Origin: Oscarella lobularis
Taxonomy: Eukaryota > Porifera > Homoscleromorpha > Homosclerophorida > Oscarellidae
Length of the DNA stretch: 64,000 nt
NCBI RefSeq assembly: GCF_947507565.1
Contig: NC_089181.1
Span: 2,241,614-2,305,613, forward strand
Reading direction: 5' to 3'
Shown here one piece after another: positions 34,101-46,400 of the stretch. The stretch's first letter is position 1; each line of letters begins with the position of its first letter. Made by a program: the position numbers and the translations under genes. The notes below the pieces were generated by a model. It did no database searches. It saw only the letters and a program-made list of their open reading frames with translations, and was not told where the DNA came from.

Positions 34101-37100
34101 GAGGACGACGGCGAGGCGCGCGAATAGGCCGGCGACAGCGACGGCGTGACGGCGAGCGGACTCTTTCGAAGCAGTTCGATGACGTCGTCTGAAGCGAGAC
34201 AAGACATCGAGATGCATCGATTAAGAACGTAGAGAACCGAGTGAGATTCCAAGCCTTCGAACATTTGACAGAAGAGAGTCGGTTCGCCAGGAGCTGTAGA
34301 TTCCGTCATGAGAGGTCTAAATAAAAGGTTGAAGTACTTAGCTACGGTTACTAGTAAAATCGCGGTAAATGAGCCGTAAACAATCCCGAGCATGGCTCCA
34401 GCCCAGTCAGGGTTCTGCCGAGAATTTTTTCAAGTGTGGGAAGAGGGTATGGAAGCAAAGATATAACTCCAAGGAAAATTTTATAGAGATGTAGTTGCCT
34501 AGTTTTAGTTTAATAATTAATAGAAAAGGTTTCACTCGCCATTTTTTAAGCCTTCGCAATAACTAAAGCAAGCGACGGGCCGACTCTGCTGCAGTAATTG
34601 CTGCAGCGAGTTTTCACTTGTTAAGTGTGGCGGTAAACTGTAAAGACCAGTTCCTTTGCCTATGATATCTGAAGGTTTGGGTAAAGGGCTTCTATAGTCG
34701 TGAATTGGGCGAAGGGTCCCCCTTTGGGGGAACAAAGCTTCGTTTCACCGCTGCGAGCTCAAAAAACGCGTTTTCTCGCGCAGAGAACTTTAAAAAAAGA
34801 TCAAAAAACATCGACACTTGACACAAACCCCACGGAAGACGGTGCTATGGAGGTTTATCCCGGTGACAGAGGTGCCCAGGAGCTGGGAGAGAGATGCGAG
34901 AACTAGGAAGGCGTGCAATGTTACACCCTTGTCAAGTTAGTATATTATCGGTAAACATAAATGAAGGGGTGGGTTAGACAGAACGGGTAAGGGCAGACTA
35001 TTACGACCAACGAAAATATAAAAGAGGGAAGGGGTATGTGTGAGACGAAGTTAGATGCAGTTAGTGAAGGTCACTGCCAAAGCACCGAATATCGGTGTTG
35101 GCGGGAAGTGACGAGGCGCGGGTCGCCGAGCATGGAAGTGAGGAATGAGGCGACCACCGGGCCACAGTGCCTCAAGCCTTGGGGAGTGTTGCCAATCTCC
35201 CTTCTATCCTAGCCACGAGCTCTGCTCTGCTCCATCTGATAAGTACTTGTAAATGCTGGGTATTTATACTCAAACGCGACTGGGGCCGAGCGACTGCAGC
35301 TATTCACAACCAAAACTGCTTCGTTTGACCCGAAAAACCTTTGCCAATCGGCCGAAAATGCAATTCTGACCACAAACACGAACGAAATTTTGTTCGAAAT
35401 CAATTCGAAATGCGAAAAACGACAGCGGAATGTGTGCTACGTACGCAAGATACGCCCTGTCACGCGACATTGAGCAACGCATGACGTCAATCATCGCGTT
35501 GCTACGAAATGCCCTAATACGAGAAGTAGAAGCGATGAATCGGTCGCAACACGCATTGTTGGTCTATTCTAAAGACATTCAGTCGCTATTTGGACGCGAA
35601 AAGCGAACGCATACGCAGTTACGGCAGTATGCTTGGTCAGCAAAATCAAGGTGCTACGTCCCGTTCTATCACGGGCAAGCCAAACGTGCGTTGCACGTGA
35701 TACGCAAACAATCGGACGAAAAGGCTACGTAGCTAGACTATTCGATCCGTTTCTCGTCAAACTACCTAACCAATGGGCAGGGTATAATAAAAACGTCCGG
35801 TACTGTGCACGTTACACAGTATAATGGTAGCAAGATGCGATAAAATGATGTGCAGTAATTATTGCAAGGGACTGGCCGACTCTTCTGCCGTACGTCCTTA
35901 AGATTTTTTCAGCCTTTAAAGGACGTTTTTCTTTCATGGGATTTAGATATTTTATGTCTGTCTCTAATTCGAATCCTTTACTGAATGGACCCCCGCATTC
36001 TATACATAACGTTTTAGTAGTATGGGTCGGCTATAGGCGAGTGAGCGTCGGGCCAACTCATGCGGGCAGAACTCTGAGCCCTTACTTTTAGTAAGGGCCA
36101 GAGCTATGCTCAGGACTCCGACCCTTACTAAAAATTCCTTAGCATGGCGGCGTTCTTCCTACCTGGCCTTTTCCAGACACCACTGCACAAGCTGCGTCTG
36201 ATAGGCGAGTTTTCTGCAGGCGTCGTGTATGAGAGGATTACCAACGGCGTCCTACGGAGTAACGACATTCTTTTTGTGTAAGCGTCTCTATTGTTTGACA
36301 GTACCTGTTTTGACCAAAGTGCTTCTAGTAGATAAACCGCCGTTTCAACGCTCTGACAGCGAGACCAGCCGAGAAGCAACATCAGCGGCTTCAACGGTCC
36401 GAACTCGTCACGTACAAATAACGCAGCCAACTCATCGAATTTACTCTCGCGAACCAAATCCAAGCCAACAACCTAGAAACAGAAGTAAATGAGTAGGGGG
36501 CCCCTGAAGGTCTCTCTCTCCTCACCAGTAAACGCTCGAGGACGTGATAACCCTTGTGTATTGCCTGCATGCACAATTCTTTCCATGCATCCCTCGTCGC
36601 AACCTCGAAGCCCAGGCCGACGCGCTCTTCCCGACTTCGCCACAGATGATCCTCAACGTGACAGAATCGAGTTATGAGAAACGGAGTCGTTCGTCCGAGC
36701 AGGCACGCGTAGACGCGCGACTTGTTGACGACGCCGTCAGAGTCGCTCGCCTGGAGGAGATCGGCGAATAGGCTGTCGATGGCATCGATTTCGACCGTGT
36801 TGGGCGCGGGATCCATCAGTGCGAGCATCTTATAGATCGTCGACGTTCGCTCGCTCGACTGGCCGAGATTTTGTCCCAGCGACGCGGCGAGAAGTTCTTC
36901 GCTTGCTGCGTCAATGTAAAGTCGTTGCAGGGCTCGGTCTGTGGCGAGGAAGCAATTGCCGTCGTCGCGTGACGACGATGACGACGACGACGACGAGAGC
37001 TCGACTATAAGCTCGCTACCAAGAGAGGGATCGGCGACGAGAACGTCTTTGAGATATGCCAGTGTCGAGTTTGATAGAGTCGACGACGTCTCCGCCTTCG

Positions 37101-37856
37101 AATCGTCTCGATTTTTGACGTGAAGATGATAGTCACAGAGTTCCTATAAAAGGAGATTTATAAATTAAATTAAATGATACTGTGAAGACTACTACCCCGG
37201 TCAGATTTACAGACCGGCATTTATCTCAAAATATTGACGATCATAGAGGTAACGTCACTGTTTCTTAGACTCTAGTCATGCCATTTACGTCTCTATTCTA
37301 TATGGGATGCATTCTGATGATTTGTATTACTTTCAGTGTCGATGGCGATAGTTCAACTGATCCAGATCGTAGGAGAAGTCGAAATTCGAGCCATTTTCTC
37401 GTATACGGATGCAACCTTCCATCCTGCCCGTCTAATCCCAAATCAACGTACTGACTGTAGGCCAACCAAGCCAGGTGCTGCGACGAAGGAATCGCAGTTG
37501 AAACACTACAACAAAATACGTCCAACGATGCAGAGCAAAAAAATGACCGAAAGGCGGTTTTTAGGTGTACTGACACCCAACCCCTCCCCACACCCCCAAA
37601 AATGGCGTCTTTCGCGTTTCTGACTCTATAGTATCTAGATGCAGCCAAACCTGAAGGTATCTGCATCTTCTGAATAGATGAGAGACTGCAGGATCGCTCG
37701 CACGGTGCTCGGGTCGCCTTCGACGAGCTTTCGGAGGCACACGCGAGCCAATTCCCACTGGCCCAGCGACAGGTGATTGCTGATAGCAACGAGAAGACGT
37801 TCGGCCGACGCCTGTTCGTCGTCGAGTCGCAATTGCACAGGAAGAGTCCAGCTCAT
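25121..37856 (-). CDS. ZFYVE26: Spastizin, FYVE-domain protein ZFYVE26
   Basis: A long multi-exon gene on the minus strand. It starts MSWTLPVQLRLDDEQ at 37856, followed by LSLGQWELARVCLRKL as in human ZFYVE26, and ends VEQVKRIAKLAKESRQTAI...YAGAQY, stop at 25121. Along the way: LKPLMLLLGWSRCQSVETA (36.3 kb), a giant exon 32062-34316 (SHSVLYVLNRCISM, RVEVLENIFSLLFV), DRWPVDVCVASLRLC (29.8 kb), FYVE finger with zinc ligands in CMECEEHF and RRHHCRRCGRVVCDSC (28365-28195, split by an intron), VSTKSHLDPNVVWSSWGMAC (27.2 kb) and LEKWEKYLTASCQYL (26.5 kb). The last exon is 25312-25121. ZFYVE26 binds PI3P through FYVE and works with spatacsin and AP-5 in lysosome reformation and cytokinesis. Intron 34317-36162 carries a mobile repeat. 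Confidence 0.95.
32062..34316 (-). other. ZFYVE26: Giant exon of ZFYVE26 with low-complexity tracts
   Basis: This 2255-bp exon contrasts with the 60-250 bp exons around it. It encodes the central region of the protein and carries trinucleotide runs: CCG/GCC at 32457-32480 and 33656-33682 (poly-Gly on the coding strand) and GCG/GGC near 33887-33907 (poly-Ala), plus Ser- and Arg-rich disordered stretches. The flanking conserved parts (SHSVLYVLNR at the start; DYIGRFFTHVDNFSSLL at the end) match human ZFYVE26, so the exon is real. Confidence 0.85.
34404..36135. mobile_element. Interspersed repeat family, copy A (ZFYVE26 intron)
   Basis: The intron 34317-36162 is filled by a repeat shared with four other places in the window. 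Shared landmarks: CACGGAAGACGGTGCTATGG at about 34831; a long block from CTTGTCAAGTTAGTATATTA to TCGCCGAGCATGGAA (34932-35136) found also at 50574-50770; CCTTCTATCCTAGCCACGAG near 35200; AAGACATTCAGTCGCTATTTG near 35572; and the terminal motif TAGTATGGGTCGGC...GGCGAGTGAG near 36016. Relative to copy C it lacks the coding module. It lies antisense to the host gene. Confidence 0.8.
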
Positions 37857-37924
37857 GCTCGAGGCGGCTCGAGGAACTCGTGACTCCCCGTCGTAACGCG
37901 CGAGGGCGCTGGAATATTGAGCAG
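37857..37924. promoter_or_regulatory. 68-bp divergent spacer ZFYVE26 / DNAJC24 (probable bidirectional promoter)
   Basis: The two start codons, at 37856 on the minus strand and 37925 on the plus strand, are 68 bp apart. Both promoters must overlap each other or the neighbouring first exons. The spacer is GC-rich and lacks a TATA box. Shared regulation is an inference from geometry. Confidence 0.5.
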
Positions 37925-38503
37925 ATGAAGGATTTGTACGAAACACTCGGTGTTTCTCCTGAAGCGCATAGTCGCGCTATTCGAAAAGCGTATCAACGAC
38001 TTGCCTTTCAAGTAGGACGACTCTTTCTGACATCGCGTAGCCTAGTGCATCTTTTGACGATGCACTCAGTGTCATCCGGATCGGCTGCCGGCCGACGCGA
38101 AAGCCGAATCACGATGCCAGTTTCAGGAAGTCGAAGAGGCATGGAGAATACTCGGAGATCCCGAAGCTCGTAGGAAGTACGACAGCCAACGAGCAGGTAA
38201 ACAGAAACGTCCCCGAAGAAATATGATGGGCAAAGTTTCCCGCAGCAGAGAAGAGCAAACGTCGTGCGTTCGTTGCCGAAGTCGTTCGGCTGAGTAGCAT
38301 GAAATACGAAGACGGTAGGTAGGTAATGATGATGGGAATATATTTCTATCACTTCCTGTATAGAGGAGAGGTGCTACACTTGGTCGTGCCGCTGTGGCGA
38401 TCTGTACGTCCTGGAAAGAGATGAAACAGAAAACGACAAGTCGGAAATCGTATCTTGTAGCGGTTGTTCACTCAACATCGAAGTTTTATTGAAGGACGAA
38501 TGA
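37925..38503 (+). CDS. DNAJC24: DNAJC24 / DPH4, diphthamide-pathway J protein
   Basis: Exons 37925-38011, 38070-38196, 38249-38314 and 38364-38503 sum to 420 nt, 139 residues (human 149). The J domain begins MKDLYETLGVSPEAHSRAIR and has the HPD motif at the start of exon 2 (CHPDRLPADA). The C-terminal half is a CSL/DPH-type zinc finger: WSCRCGDLYVL with CxC, then SCSGCSLNIEVLL with CxxC. The C-x-C...C-x-x-C layout plus an N-terminal J domain is specific to DPH4. It delivers electrons or iron to the diphthamide enzyme that modifies elongation factor 2, in the cytosol. It shares a short divergent spacer with ZFYVE26. Confidence 0.93.
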
Positions 38504-38612
38504 ATTCCAATCCATAATTGAAATAGACGGTCTACATTAGACTCATCCCCAGAGACGTGTATTTTTTTTGTATGTGAGCGTTTTTATCTGCTGTAGCACA
38601 CATACAGTAGTA

Positions 38613-38636
38613 GCTCTCTCTCTCTCTCTCTCTAAG
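38613..38636. repeat. CT microsatellite
   Basis: A run of CT dinucleotides (about 11 repeats) lies between the convergent ends of DNAJC24 and the FERM-RING gene, nine bases before the latter's stop codon region. Confidence 0.85.
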
Positions 38637-38644
38637 TTAAGTTA

Positions 38645-40252
38645 TCAGACAATAATAGGAAGGAAAAGGTGCAGGCGATCGCCCCGTTGCCTGCAAACCG
38701 GACAGCTTTGCATGAGTGTGCTGCATCGCGTGCACGCGTACACGTGGCCGCACGCAAATCGTATGGATCGAGCATTTTCCAGACACGCGTTGCATCGAAT
38801 CGAACACATGAGCTCCTCGAGCTCGCGCTTCTTCCTCGCCTCGGCGGCGTCGAGCTCGACGCCGTCGATCTTTTCCAGCGTCTTCTCGATTTTCGCCAAG
38901 AGCAGATTGACGGCGCTTGACGTCGGCATCGGACGTGCAAACGTCGTAGCGTTGTCGTAGCTGTGCTGCGCTGTCGTCATAACTTGGGAGACGAGCTGCG
39001 CGTCGAGACGGCAACGGGCCGATTGGATCGCCTTGTCGCGATTCGTATCAACGTCGAAGACGAACGATCGATATCGCTTGGCAAATCGAACCAAACCCAT
39101 TCCCTTGAGAAGATCGCCCACGAACGAATAATAGACTTTTTTCCGAAGATCGGGCAACGACTCCTCGTCCGAATTTCGATAGAATTCCTGTATTTCCCAG
39201 AAGCGCCGATGAATTTCGCGATGAAGGCTTTCGTGGTGAAACGACGAAAATTCCATTGTCTGCAGTTCCTTCTCCTTCAACGACGGCCTGTACTTAATTC
39301 TGAAATAATACGCCGTGTACGATGTTTGTCTGATGGCGCCTTGAGAAATCCTGCAACCAAAAAACTAAAATTAAGACGTCGAATACGTTGAGCGTCGTTA
39401 TATACTTTTGTATCATTAAGCCTCGGTGATCGAATATGAGAAACTCGTTCTTGCTTATTCCGATTGAAACTCGACGAAAGTGACCATTCTCCTGCACCTG
39501 CTCTAGTCCGTCAAATACGTACGTTTGATACAGTTCCCACGACGAGACTTCGTGGAGAAAATTGTAAATAGCCATGTCTTTAGAAAGTCCTGCAAGAGAA
39601 TAATCAATTAGATGGCATCCAGACATGCGAGCCTACCTTTGTTTCTTCTGTGTTCCAGTGCTGCTGCGACATCGGTGACTCCAGAAAAGTATTGCGGATA
39701 GCGAATGGTGCCCTGCTCTGGATAGTTTCCGTAGTTGATCTGACGCAAAAGTCCGCTGAGATACGTCGCTTTGGATATGTTGTCTTCCGGTTGGAATCGT
39801 AGTCGACGGCCGGTCTGAAGATCGTCAAGAATGTCGTCAAAGAAGAGACGTCTAGAGAGACGCAAAAAAATAAACAACGTTTTCAATGTGTTATTAATTA
39901 AGCACAGATTCTTACCTTGTTTCGCGTTGAAGTAGTGCGTCCGGATGAACAAAGTACTTGACTCGAAAGAAGAGATGATAAGGAATCTTTCCGCGAAGCT
40001 GTAGTCGAAGCCGATTGCGAGTGTGCAACCATTTCAGCGTGCCGGACGGGCTGTAGTACTGCAGTCCAAAGTAGTCAGTTTCAAATATTGAAAGCTCTTC
40101 GCATATCTGAAGACCAAATGTGACGTTGGAAAAAAATAAACTACAGTGTATTGCTCACTTTTTTCAAACAATCCTTTCCCGTTGCTGAGCGCTCGAAGAT
40201 GTAGTCGTGGCATTTGGAATTCGGCTCAATAATGATGCACTTTAACTTCATG
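38645..40252 (-). CDS. MYLIP: FERM-RING E3 ubiquitin ligase, MYLIP/IDOL-like
   Basis: Five exons, 40252-40160, 40106-39916, 39851-39637, 39589-39406 and 39350-38645, total 1389 nt, 462 residues (human 445). The N-terminus is a FERM domain: IFETDYFGLQYYSPSGTLKW and KIPYHLFFRVKYFVHPD in lobes 1-2, INYGNYPEQG, then the F3-like part (SIGISKNEFLIFDHRGLMIQ). The C-terminus is a RING with C-x2-C (CNAC), CGHVYACTRC and SCPVCRQR. Among animal proteins, FERM plus terminal RING is the MYLIP arrangement. In vertebrates this ligase ubiquitinates lipoprotein receptors and myosin regulatory light chain. The start is the first ATG in frame. It lies 158 bp downstream of the DYNC2H1 stop on the same strand. 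Confidence 0.9.
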
Positions 40253-40410
40253 TCGCTCCAAGAAGAGCGAGCTGTTCAATTGCAGCTACTAACGGACAAA
40301 CGACAGCACATAAAATAAAGAGAACCAATAGTAGTCATTCAAACGAAAGACGTTTATGACGTATACAATATAAAGCGCGCTCCTTTTTTCGCATACCATA
40401 AAAATACTGT

Positions 40411-43400
40411 TTACTGATTCTTCAAAAAGAGCGCGGCCCCCGACTGAATCCAGTGATCCTGATCTCCACCGCAGGGAACGTTCAGCCGCGTTACGATATG
40501 CTCACGTTCGGCGCTGTAATAGATAGGCAAGGAAATACAATCGCTAGCCAAGTACGGCTCAGGAGCATCCTGCTCAAAAGCAAAACATAAGCTTGACTGG
40601 GCACTATATCTTCAAGTCCTACTTTGGACACCCAGGCAAAACAACAGGGAGGAATAGCGGAAACGCTGGGAGAGTCGCGTTGGTTGTCTGTTAGACGAGC
40701 TCCGTCAAAGGTGCAGCCTTCAAGCTGGAGCCCTTCGATCTGCACACAGTCTGTCTGATAAAAGTTTCGACCGAGGGCCCTTCTGTCAGTACCTTGACTG
40801 TGACGGCGCCGCGTGTGTCTGACGTTCGCCACGAACAGACGAACTTCAAATCATCCATACTACATTTCAGATTTCTAAAGAAAGAACTCAATTTAGCTAC
40901 AAGGGATTGGGCGTGCGTGCCTTGCAGCTTGCTGCCTCAGAGCATTTAAAAATGTGTCCGGGTGAAACAGCTCGGACAAATCGAGCGCACTTGCGGTGAG
41001 CAGAGTCCCATTTTCCGCCTTTTCTACCCACGATCCAAGCGCCAATGATTTTGCGACGAGAGAACGCAGATAGTGCACGGGATCGTCTGGGCCGTTCCAA
41101 AGTGTCGACCAAGCCTCCGGAACCTGTCAATCGAAATGAAAACTTTTATTATTTCAGCATATAATTCTGCAATACCTGGTGATGGAGAAGAGATGCGGCG
41201 AGCTTTTGAACTGCCGGAGTTACAAGAGTAGTTCCTCGAATAACTTTGTTGAGTGCCGACAAAGAGGCATGCACTTGCTGATGACATACGCATAATACAG
41301 CACCCTACTATTCTTCGCGAGGCTTGGACTCTCACCTGCATCAGTTTCAACGCCGAATAGCGCTCGTTCGTGACAAACAGAAGAACGGGAGGAGTCGCAT
41401 TCGATTTTTCAGCCAATGGAGGCAGTTTTTTATTCACCAAGTCAGTTCCCTTCATGCACAGTGAGACACGCCTTAACTTTTCTCTCGTACTACAGTACCT
41501 GATTCAGTTTCTTCCAAAGACTGAGTATGGGTTGAAGCTGAAGTGCCCATTTTTCTTTGTCGAATTTGTCGGCGGCCAAGTCGGCTCTCATCAAAATTTT
41601 CAGCTGACTAATAACCTGGAAGGCAGTAGACGAAAATACAAGTAAGAGTCGACGTTGTCTGTAAACGCAAACCTGAGAACTTATGCTTCTCTGAGCCGAG
41701 CGTTCAATATTGGCCGGCAAACCAAAAAACGACGGTTTATCAGAATCGGGCAACGATTGAATCAGGGCGACAAAGTCCTGAGGACAAAGATATACGTAGT
41801 CCACTGTGGTGTGAGTACCGATTTTAACGTACCTTGTATTGATACGAGGTTGGGAAGGCCACGGCACCGCCTAGGCGCTTGCGTCTCGACTTCTACATGG
41901 TCATCATCAAATGTGGTGTAATGCTTAGCGTTGCCGTCAACTTCTACCTCCGATCCTAGAGTCTCGTTGTTGAAGTACTGGCGCAAGTACGAAGCGAGAA
42001 CGCGTAAATCGAAAGTGTTGTCTACACGACCACCATAGACAGCATTGACCAAAAGACCGTGAACGAATTCCCACTGAATCGGTTTCGTTCCTTCAACGCA
42101 AATTATCAAGTCGTTTCTGAGAGCGTGCAAAGGAATAAATACCTGCTTCAGCAAAGAGACGGTCTATGACTTCTGACGCTGCTCTCAAATCGCCAAGTGA
42201 AAATTCGTAGAATTTCGTCCAACCCTATTACATTAAAGTCAACGCTAAAGAGAGTGAATCTACTCTTGCGTCACCTGTGGAATGTAGCTACGTCTCTCCT
42301 GCACGATAGCGTGAAACCACGACAGGGCAAAGAGTGCTTGAGATCGTGCAACCGACTTGCCGCGAGATACGAATTCAGGAGTCCACGAATCGTAGGTCCG
42401 CATAAGATTCCGACGAATTCCGGGAGGAGCCTAAATAAAGTCAAGAAGCTAAGACTTACTATGCAGGGAATCAAGCGGGTTATAATGAATTATTGTTACC
42501 TCATACGTGACCTTCAAGCTCGACTGAAGAAGTATAGCCGGAAACTTCGGATGGACCTCGGCTGTCAGCCAAAGTCGAAACGATTCGCTCGGCTCCAACG
42601 AATTGAGCTCCTTCTCGAGCTGCGGCAGCCAGGCGGTGACGAGGTGAAGATTCTTCAAGCAGAGCCAATGACCGTCTCGAGCACAGTCGCGCAGCAACTG
42701 CAATGCAATGTCCGCTTGACCTTGACCCATGGCGACTTGGTGATAGCGATCGCCGCCGATCGTTTCGTCGGCAAGTTCTTGGAGTTCCTGCGACGGATCG
42801 GCTCCCGGTGATATTACGATGAGAATCGGCTCGTTCGGCAGCGTTTCGTTCTCGTAGAGACGTTTGAGACTGAACGTCGATAGGCTGAGCTGCTTCATGC
42901 CGAGACCGCGACAGGCGAAGAGTTCCATGGCACTTTGAAGGCGATCGGGACGCAGTGCTTGAATAACCAAAATCTAGAAATAAATAAGGTGATAAATATA
43001 ATTATATGATTATATGACTTGTCGCGTCGCACTTGTTGGAATAGAGTGATTTTCTGAAGTACGGTTGGAGGAATGTCTATTTCGCATTGCGAACTGCGTG
43101 CAAAGTTGGCCCACAGGTCAGCGTCGTGAAGCAAGAGAGACGAAAATAGGCTCTTAAAAACAGTCTTCGCGCAGGAAGAAATCGCATATAGACACGCAAA
43201 ACGTAACGACTTTCTTTATACTTACTTTGATGAGATTGACAGCTGCAACGCGTTCAAGATCGATCCACGTCGGCAAACTCTCTTTCAAGGACTTCAACGA
43301 CTCCTGATGGACAGAAGAGAAACATTACTTTCAATCCTTTTCCTAAACACTAAAGCGTACGTACTTGTCTTCGCAGTACGTCCGAGACGATTTGGCCGGT

Positions 43401-46400
43401 GAATGCTTCCCACTCCTGCTCAGCAAACAGTTCGGGATGCATACCGTGCACAAGGTGCAAGGCGAACATGAGACGGTCAGCCTTACATACGACGCAATGA
43501 TTTGAGGAAAAGACGCGTGATAATGTCAACGCAAGAATACCTTGAAAAGAGATCTGCAGACGTATTCATACACAAGAGTCTGAAGCGTGCTGATCAGGAA
43601 CTTTATTCGCAGCTCGGTCGTCGTGTTTTCCTGCAGAGAGAGTACAGTATAGCTGGAAAGAAGGAGAAGCGGTCTCGTCCGGCGAACCTGTTTCGTTTTG
43701 AGCGCTCGATGAAAAAGACGAAGAAACGAAGCCAAACTGAAACGATACATATTGTTCATTTTTGCCAAGTCGGATATCACGAAGAAGAGACGACTCCCAT
43801 TCTCGGCCAAAGGCAGATAAGCGTCTCTTTCCTATAGCAGGACTTGAACAAAGACTCGACTCGTATTACCCTCCCTTACTTCATCCAAGGACTTTTGTAA
43901 ACGAACGGACTCTTCCAAAGATTCTGCAATCGTGCTGCTCTTCGCTTTTGTTTCGTTGAGCGATTGCAGCAGCGACTTGTTTTCCAAGATGTTTCCCTCT
44001 GCTGAAGCAAGCTCCTAGAGAAAAAAGACGAATACGTATACGTGATCACGTTCGAAGTAGTAGTCCACCCACTTCTAGCAATGATTCTTCAAGCGCAGCC
44101 AGTTGGACTTTCAACTCCTCTTCGGTTCGCAGTAGTTCCGTTTTACGAACTTCTAGCCCAGGCTTCTCGTTTTGAATGGTCATTGCAAGTAACTGAATAG
44201 CAAGCACCAATTATTTACAGTGATAACGCTTTTGACTACACGTTTGTCGGACCTGTCCCGCTAGGCCAGCTCTTGTAGTCGTGAAGTTAACTTCGGTCAC
44301 AATCGACGAAGCAAAGGGTGGAATTTCAAGATTCGGGCTGCGAGTCGTCATGAAAAGCCTATTGACAATAATAAAAACAAGTCGAACACAAAGAAATAAA
44401 GAGAATAAAATTACTTGAAGTCCTCAGCGTACTCGACGACCTTTTCTCCAAGCTGAACAGCGAATCGGGGTCCTAAGCAAAAAAAGCTCAGCGCGGTGCA
44501 GATTCTTTCTTTAATTTTTATACCCTGGCTTATGAGATCCCCCCGAAGCAGAGGATAAAGAATGGGTTCAATCGTGTCCATTTCCTGAATAATCAGCGTT
44601 TTTCCAAAGCGCACCGACAACTCGAGTGACGTGGAAAAGTTTCCGTCCTGTTGGTTGACGACTTCAAGTCGAGCGTCTTTCAAGTGCGTCTTCAGCCACT
44701 CGGTAGCCCGCTGCGATGGATCGACGAGAAAAGGACGAGACGACGACTGGAGTATGACCAAAGCGTTCTCCATGGAAAGATCGTCCGAGGGCAAACCCTC
44801 GGCTTTCCAGCAAAGCAGCTCGCTTTCGGTGCTCAGAAATCGTTTTAAATCAAATTCGTCGACTTCCAACGTCTGCTTCCACAACTCCACCTTTCGCCGA
44901 CGCAAGTCCTCCGGTGCAGCGCCGAGATAAGTGATAAAACCGGCAGCCAGGAGAGCGCGCTCCGGCAGGTGTTCTAACTCCGCTGTCAACTCCAAAACCT
45001 GCGACATGCAGTAGTTGAACAAGGCACACGCAGAAAGAAGACCCTTACCTGGCCCGACCATCTCTTGTGTTCTCCTTTGAGCTTACCGACTAGCGTCTCG
45101 GCAGCGGCGATGGTTTCCTGGGCCTTTTCGAGCTCCACTCTCAAGCGAGCAGCTTCCGTCGTTCTCGTTTCGAACCTAGACGAAAAGATCGGGCACGACT
45201 TACTGGCTGCATCAAAGGATGCGTCAGGGTAAAAAGGAGATGCCTCCATTTTAAATGGAGGAGAGTCGGTTGACCAGTATCTTGTAATTTATTGCAATTT
45301 ATTAGTCTGTTGGTCAGTCTCTTGTAATTTCACTGTAATTTATTACAAGAGAGTCTATTGGCCATCCTCTTGTAATTTCACGGTAATTTATTACAAGAGA
45401 GTCTGTTGGCCAGCCTCTTTTAATTTCACTGTAATATATTACAAGAGAGTCTGTTGGTCATCCTCTTGTAATTTCACTGTAATTTATTACAAGAGAGTCT
45501 GTTGGCCACCCTCTTGTAATTTCACTGTAATTTATTACAAGAGAGTCTGTTGGCCACCCTCTTGTAATTTCACTGTAATTTATTACAAGAGAGTCTGTTG
45601 GTCATCCTCTTGTAAATTTATTACAAGAGAGTCTGTTGGCCAGCCTCTTGTAATTTCACTGTAATTTACTGCAAGAGAGTCTGTTGGCCAGACTCTTGTA
45701 ATTTCACTGTAATTTATTACAAGAGAGTCTGTTGGCCACCCTCTTGTAATTTCACTGTAATTTATTACAAGAGAGTCTGTTGGTCATCCTCTTGTAAATT
45801 TATTACAAGAGAGTCTTTTGGCCAGACTCTTGTAATTTCACTGTAATTTATTGCAAGAGAGTCTGTTGGTCATTCTCTTGTAATTTCACTGTAATTTATT
45901 ACAAGAGAGTCTGTTGGCCAGCCTCTTGTAATTTCACTGTAATTTATTACAAGAGAGTCTGTTGGTCATCCTCTTGTAATTTCACTGTAATTTATTACAA
46001 TCTTTTAATTTCACTGTAATTTATTACAAGGGAGTCGCTTGTCCAGACTCTTGTAATTTCACTGTAATTCATTACAGGAGAAATAAGTTGGCCAGTCCCT
46101 TGTAATTTTACTGTAAATTATTACAGGAGAGAAGAGTTGGCCAGTCCCTTGTAATTTTACTCTAATTTATTGCAGGACAGAAGAGTCGGCCAATAGAGAC
46201 GTGGAATGAATTGCTAGGGAGCGTCTTTTTCACGGAGCAAATTTTTAAAATTTATAAAAAGTTACGACACTTGATACAAACCACACGGAAGACGGTGCTA
46301 TGGAGGTTTATCCGGTATCAGAGGTATCTCACAGGCGCAGCGGAGCTATTGGACTAGGAAGGCCGGAGCCCTTGTCGGGTGAGGAGAATGACCGACCACC

